DNA of 64,000 bases from a bacterium (GTDB lineage: Bacteria; Spirochaetota; Leptospiria; Leptospirales; Leptonemataceae). The notes beneath the pieces were generated by a model, which saw nothing but the letters and a program-made list of their open reading frames with translations, was not told the DNA's origin and ran no database searches. Made by a program: the position numbers and the translations under genes. Shown here in pieces: positions 59,734 through 64,000 of this stretch. Numbering within the stretch: position 1 is the first letter of the stretch; each line of letters opens with the position of its first letter. The stretch is from contig JANSYA010000002.1 of NCBI GenBank assembly GCA_024742665.1, positions 124,001 to 188,000 of the forward strand, in the 5' to 3' direction.

Positions 59734-62700
59734 TCATACTCCCGCGATATTTTCTACGGCGTCCTGTAGACGTCTCGAAATATGCGCGTAGGTCTTCGTT
59801 GGTGAGAAATTTTCCGTCTCGGCTTCCAATTTGTCAAACGAAATCAGCTTACCGACCTGCACCCGCACATCCGATGAGCGAACTACGGTCTTACCCTTCG
59901 GCAGCGCCACGTGGGTATTGTACAGCCGCAGGGGCAGCACGTCGGCGCCCGTGCGATGCACCAGATAGCCGAGTCCGTGACGAAACGTCCGCATCCGACC
60001 GTCGCCGCTGCGCGTGCCCTCCGGGAAGATCAAAAGCGGACCGCCCTTGTCCAGATAGGAAATCGCGTGGCGCAGAGAACGGCCGTAGCTCGCGCTGTCG
60101 CCGCGTTCGATCGGCACCAGATTCAGGAAGTTGCCGAAGAACGTGGATTTCAGAAACTTATCGAAGAAATAATCCTGCGCCGCCAGAATCCCCATGTCCC
60201 GGGCGTACTCGCCCAGGCTGTACCAGACCAGCCCGTAATCGAGATGGCTGCTGTGGTTGGCGACGATAATGACGTTGTTATTGTTGAGCGGGATATTGTC
60301 CTGACCGGAGATCTGCACCTGCATCACGTTCCGGTAAAACCACATCTGCACGCCGTAGAGAAAGTCGCTGGTCGGCCCGGCGATCCACTTCGGAACTTCG
60401 ACGCCCTCTTCGGGCAGCTTCGCCAGACCGCGCTTCGTTTGATCGCGGGTTTCTTCTTCCCAGCGTTCAATGTGGCGGTTTAGCTTCGTCAGCGTGCCGA
60501 GATCCTTTAAGGTTTCCCCGGTTAAACTTACACCCGAAATAAATTCCAGATGATCGGCGGCCTGCTTGAGATCGGCGTCGCTGATTTCAGAAAGCTGCTT
60601 CGGCACCGGAGCGCCGGTGATCTTTTTCAAGTGCGCGCCGACCCAGCGATCCTGCCGATCCGACGCCGTCGCCTTTTTCTTGCCGTCCGCACCGGAAGCG
60701 CTCTCGTCGGAACGCCGCGAACGCATCTGGCGGCGCGCCGAACGACGCAGGATTCTCAGGCGTTCGCGAAATTCCATATCGCCGCCGGAGAAGGCCGCGC
60801 GCATGGCGTCGACCATGGACTGATCGTTTGCGCCGGAGCCGCTCTTATCGCGGCCCTGAGACCGGCCGATCTTATCGATCGACTGGAAACGTTTGTCGAG
60901 CACCGGAAATACCCAGCGAAAGACCGCGTCCATGTGCAGACCTTCCATATAATCGATATAGTCCATGCCGAGGGGATCGAAGAAAAACAAATCGCGCTCT
61001 TCGCCGGCCAGGCGCTTCCAGAGCTCGATGCCGTTATTGTTTTCGAAGGTCGGGTAGCCGTGGTTCATGAACGGCAGGAACTCCGAAAAGATCCGGTTCT
61101 TCATATAGCTCAGAGCGTAGAATCGTTCGACCGTGCCCTGCACTCGCTGCAGAATTTCCTGACCCGTGTCGGAAAGTTCGCGGCGGCTGAATTTCTCCAG
61201 GCGATCGCGCACATTCGTCAACACTTTGAGCGTGCGCGGACTGGAGAAACGCTGGAAGGTCTTTTTGGTAACCGGATATGATTGCAGATTGCGTCGCAGC
61301 CAACCGCCGACGCCGTTCAGATCTTCGTCTTCCCGGTGGCGCACATTATGCTGCACGATATTCAATAAAACGTTCGGAGTGATCGGATGTTCGATGGGAC
61401 CGGCCGCCAGCTGATAGACCGGCTTCTGTTCGCCTTCCAGCAGGGCGCACAGGGCCAGCACCGAACCCGCCGCGACGAGATCCACGGGGATAATATCCAA
61501 CGAGGCTTCGCGGCGCTCCCCCGGCTCCGTCGAAAGCGAAGGCAGCATGCGATGGCCGCGATAAGTCATATAGATCAGCGGCGCGGAGCCCTGGATGCCT
61601 TCGTTCCAGCCCGGGAAAGGACACTTGAGCGCCGTCTCGACGATCGACGGGCGAACAATCGTATAGGCGATTTTGTCTTCGCGGGCTTTGACCAGCAGTT
61701 CCGCCAGGGTTTTCGTGTATGTATAAACGTTGGGGCGATTGATGCGTTCGGCGCGCGACTTGCCTTCTTTGACCAGCTCTTCGCGCAGCGCCATCGTGCG
61801 CAGCCCCTTCGCGGTCTTTTCGACCAGGCGATCCGAAATCTCTTCGCGGCCCATGCGGCGCAGTTCTTTGCGCGCGTCGTCGAAATAATCGCGCAGACGA
61901 TCTGGGTCTTCGTAGCGGGCTTTGATGCGCGTAACGACAGCGGCCGCGTCTTCAAGTTCTTGCAGAGGATCGATGCGGACTTCATTGCCGCCCGGGCCGA
62001 TCACGCGATCGCTGACGACCGTTTCGGGCGCGTAATCGGCGTGCAGCGAACGGTCGGCGACGTAGCAGGTGGATACGTGCAGATATTTTTTACACTGCGT
62101 TGTTTCGGTAAAATCCAGGACATGACGCGTAGCGGTCGCGTTTGCGTTTAGACTCAAATCCAGCGGCGGATTAAACTCTACGTTACCGGCGGTATTGAAC
62201 ACGGCGTCGGCGTTTTCTCGAATGGTTTTGACGTCTTCGTCAGACATGCCCAGATTCGGACGCGACGCATCGCCCTCCATCACCTGGACTTTTTCCGCGG
62301 CCAGCCGACGGAACTCTTCGACGTCGTCGGCTTCCGTAAATACGGGCGACTCCAGCACTTCGCGCTGCAGGCGATCTTCGCCGGTGCGACCGTGGGTCGG
62401 GCGAATCAAAACGTAGACGCGCTCCAGCTGCGGCACGTATTTGAGAAACATATAGAGCATTACGCGGCCCAGAAAACCCGTGCCGCCGATAATAAAAATC
62501 TTTTTGCCCGAAAGAGATTTGCGAACGCTAAAGGCTCCGGCGACCGCGTCAGCGATCCGGCTCTCGCTTGCGGCTTGCGCCGGCGTCCGCGTTCCGCCGA
62601 CATTCGCAATCGAAGGACTTCCGGAATCCGCACCGGCGCCGGCCGCGCTTTCGCGCTCCGCGAGATAGCCGCGCAGCTCTTCGATCGACATATCGTCGAG

Positions 62701-62772
62701 AGACTTCGCGCCGCCTTTGTTTTGCGAATCGCCCTTCGCCGCCTGGGAATTGGTTTTCTTTTTACTGGCCAT
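59734..62772 (-). CDS. Fatty-acyl reductase / acyltransferase fusion
   Basis: A 1012-residue protein. After a charged tail of ~80 residues it has an SDR-like fatty acyl-CoA reductase domain (FIIGGTGFLGRVMLYMFLKYVP, the NAD(P) motif; VYTYTKTLAELL with the YxxxK pair; IVRPSIVETALKCPFPGWNEG, typical of male-sterility-type reductases). Residues ~839-1000 are a PlsC-type acyltransferase: NHSSHLDYG (NHx4D) at 839-847 and FPEGTRSGDG at ~916. The protein could reduce an acyl-CoA to a fatty alcohol or aldehyde and esterify an acceptor. Alkyl lipids or wax esters are possible products; the true one is unknown. Confidence 0.9.
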   Translation of the reverse strand: MASKKKTNSQAAKGDSQNKGGAKSLDDMSIEELRGYLAERESAAGAGADSGSPSIANVGGTRTPAQAASESRIADAVAGAFSVRKSLSGKKIFIIGGTGFLGRVMLYMFLKYVPQLERVYVLIRPTHGRTGEDRLQREVLESPVFTEADDVEEFRRLAAEKVQVMEGDASRPNLGMSDEDVKTIRENADAVFNTAGNVEFNPPLDLSLNANATATRHVLDFTETTQCKKYLHVSTCYVADRSLHADYAPETVVSDRVIGPGGNEVRIDPLQELEDAAAVVTRIKARYEDPDRLRDYFDDARKELRRMGREEISDRLVEKTAKGLRTMALREELVKEGKSRAERINRPNVYTYTKTLAELLVKAREDKIAYTIVRPSIVETALKCPFPGWNEGIQGSAPLIYMTYRGHRMLPSLSTEPGERREASLDIIPVDLVAAGSVLALCALLEGEQKPVYQLAAGPIEHPITPNVLLNIVQHNVRHREDEDLNGVGGWLRRNLQSYPVTKKTFQRFSSPRTLKVLTNVRDRLEKFSRRELSDTGQEILQRVQGTVERFYALSYMKNRIFSEFLPFMNHGYPTFENNNGIELWKRLAGEERDLFFFDPLGMDYIDYMEGLHMDAVFRWVFPVLDKRFQSIDKIGRSQGRDKSGSGANDQSMVDAMRAAFSGGDMEFRERLRILRRSARRQMRSRRSDESASGADGKKKATASDRQDRWVGAHLKKITGAPVPKQLSEISDADLKQAADHLEFISGVSLTGETLKDLGTLTKLNRHIERWEEETRDQTKRGLAKLPEEGVEVPKWIAGPTSDFLYGVQMWFYRNVMQVQISGQDNIPLNNNNVIIVANHSSHLDYGLVWYSLGEYARDMGILAAQDYFFDKFLKSTFFGNFLNLVPIERGDSASYGRSLRHAISYLDKGGPLLIFPEGTRSGDGRMRTFRHGLGYLVHRTGADVLPLRLYNTHVALPKGKTVVRSSDVRVQVGKLISFDKLEAETENFSPTKTYAHISRRLQDAVENIAGV

Positions 62773-62840
62773 AGTATTTCTCGAAATTTGCCGCTCGCAT
62801 CATCGCATCGCTGCGCAACGAGCCGCGTCTGATTGAGGCT

Positions 62841-64000
62841 TCAAATGCAGCGCGTCATTACCACCGGCGGCTGCTTCAGCAGCGTAATCTGCGGTTTTTC
62901 GGGACCGTCCGGCTTCGCCATCGCCAGGGCTTCTTGCAGGCTCGCCGCGTTTTCCCAACCCATGCGTTCGGGCACGTGGGGGTGCTCCGCTCCGACGGCG
63001 ATCACACGGCCCATCTTGCGGCGGCCCGACTCGCCCCAGTACCACATGTACAGCGGATGCACGCCGTGATAGCCGTAGCCTTTTTGATATTCTTTGATGT
63101 ATTCCGGATTGGTCGCGAATTCGACTTCGAATTTCTTCTGAAGCTCGCGGCCATCGATCGTTTCGGGCAAACAGCGGTGAAAGAATTCGCCGTAGCTCGG
63201 ATGAAAGCGCGTGTCGAATTCGTCGCGACAGGGATGAAAGACAATCAGCGTGCCGCCGTCTTTCAAGAGCGGCACTCCGCCTTCGTACAGATGATAGAGA
63301 TAGCCGAGGGCCATCACCTGGACCAGCAGCGGATTCATGATGCTGTTCACGCTATAGGGGCTCGTAAAGGGCACGCCCAGCATTAAGATATCGGCCTGGC
63401 CTTTCACGTTCACGACGTACTGGCGGCGGCTGACCCGCAAAATCTTATTGTGGACCGCGTCGACTTCGCCGGCGTGCGCCGCGATGCATTCGTACGGAGC
63501 GGGGACGCCGTGTAAGATCCGGCGTTTGACCGGCGGCGACAGACGCCCCAGCGCCGCGCGGGTCGCTTTGAGCAAACCGCGTTCAATGGCTGTATAGGTG
63601 TCTTCGTTGCGCGCCAGAAATTCCAGCGGCGGAGCGAAGGTATGATTGTTCAGCGCGGTTTCAACGTGAAAGACTTTGACTTTTTCTTCGATGATCTGAT
63701 TGACTCGCGCGTTCGAATCGACGAGGGCCGAACGTTTCGGATCCATGTACGAATTCGAGGCGACGATCACTTCAGGATCGTGGTGCTCGCGCAGAGTCCG
63801 GTAGCCGGCCAGACCCGTGGCGACGGACTTGCTGCCGCCGTTCATCGGAACAAAGTTAATATTGGCGTAGATTATGAGATCGCTCTCGGCCGCGCGGCGG
63901 TTGATCTCGACGACTTCGCCGTTTTCCGTATGGCCCATCCACTTCATGCCGGCTTTCGTTTCGCCGTCATGATTATAGAGCTGATCGGGATGCAGGCGAT
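62841..64000 (-). CDS. LarA-family (nickel-pincer-dependent racemase/epimerase) protein, cut at window end
   Basis: The reading frame is open to the window edge (codons for LHPDQLYNHDGETKAG precede the first visible ATG at 63947), so the N-terminus is missing. The sequence has LarA landmarks: GEVVEINRRAAESDLIIYANI, then GGSKSVATGLAGYRTLREHHDP, matching the SGGRKxxxPG...H region of LarA that holds the cofactor. Later HNKILRVSRRQYVVNVKGQADILMLGVPF is family typical. Such proteins use the nickel-pincer nucleotide to racemise or epimerise alpha-hydroxy acids. It is not a close lactate racemase, so the substrate is open. LarB, LarC and LarE at 41-44 kb could make its cofactor. Confidence 0.82.
   Translation of the reverse strand, partial: RLHPDQLYNHDGETKAGMKWMGHTENGEVVEINRRAAESDLIIYANINFVPMNGGSKSVATGLAGYRTLREHHDPEVIVASNSYMDPKRSALVDSNARVNQIIEEKVKVFHVETALNNHTFAPPLEFLARNEDTYTAIERGLLKATRAALGRLSPPVKRRILHGVPAPYECIAAHAGEVDAVHNKILRVSRRQYVVNVKGQADILMLGVPFTSPYSVNSIMNPLLVQVMALGYLYHLYEGGVPLLKDGGTLIVFHPCRDEFDTRFHPSYGEFFHRCLPETIDGRELQKKFEVEFATNPEYIKEYQKGYGYHGVHPLYMWYWGESGRRKMGRVIAVGAEHPHVPERMGWENAASLQEALAMAKPDGPEKPQITLLKQPPVVMTRCI

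Overview
The window reads as one chromosomal stretch of a GC-rich, diderm (outer-membrane) bacterium. A spirochaete of the Leptospirales (a Leptonema/Turneriella/Leptospira-like lineage) is the best guess. The pointers are an Npt-type nucleotide-transporter/HEAT/cyclic-nucleotide-binding fusion, the carboxyspermidine polyamine route, several secreted or lipoprotein families without recognisable function, an LpxH-like phosphatase and an RND pump. This placement is inference from gene content; no rRNA or other marker gene is present. I found no tRNA, rRNA, CRISPR array, transposase or phage gene, so the region looks vertically inherited rather than like an island.

Layout. 0-5.5 kb: partial ABC-F ATPase, HIT hydrolase with an acyltransferase, an M23 lipoprotein peptidase, a ferritin-like protein and a PilZ protein. 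5.7-16.4 kb: a secreted unknown with N-carbamoylputrescine amidase, a DUF2236 oxygenase followed by a cNMP-domain/PhcB-like methyltransferase, a large RND pump, a GMC oxidoreductase with a small partner, and a VOC protein. 16.5-20 kb (minus): lipoprotein, geranylgeranyl-reductase-like flavoprotein, SIMPL protein, zinc-ribbon protein. 20-31.5 kb: SprA-like HExxH protein, GH42 beta-galactosidase, SDR, crotonase, AI-2E-type permease, agmatine deiminase, secreted barrel-like protein, MBL hydrolase and a CrtC-like protein. 31.5-31.7 kb: a dense hairpin array. 31.7-44.3 kb: NarL-type regulator, divergent polyamine genes, then a tight plus-strand run of decarboxylase, Npt-HEAT-cNMP fusion, enoyl-CoA hydratase, LarB, LarC and LarE. 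44-54.5 kb: ABC1 kinase, SDR, two tandem NHL-repeat lipoproteins, an AraC regulator divergent from an adenylate cyclase, and a third, larger NHL protein. 54.6-57 kb: a divergent pair of paralogous unknown proteins. 57-64 kb: a 2-oxoglutarate dioxygenase overlapping a metallophosphoesterase, a receiver protein, a 1012-residue fatty-acyl-reductase/acyltransferase fusion, and a LarA-family protein cut by the window end.

Three functional threads run through the window. (1) Polyamines: arginine decarboxylase, agmatine deiminase, N-carbamoylputrescine amidase, carboxyspermidine dehydrogenase and decarboxylase together could turn arginine into spermidine. (2) Nickel-pincer nucleotide: LarB, LarC and LarE, with a LarA-type client about 20 kb away. 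(3) cAMP: a class III cyclase carrying the ATP-selecting Lys/Asp pair, and two proteins with cyclic-nucleotide-binding domains, one of which keeps the phosphate-binding Arg and one of which has lost it.

The most unusual items are the 31.5 kb hairpin array, the divergent paralog pair at 54.6-56.9 kb, the direct-repeat operator candidate between the AraC regulator and the cyclase, and an 18-bp block shared upstream of two NHL lipoprotein genes.
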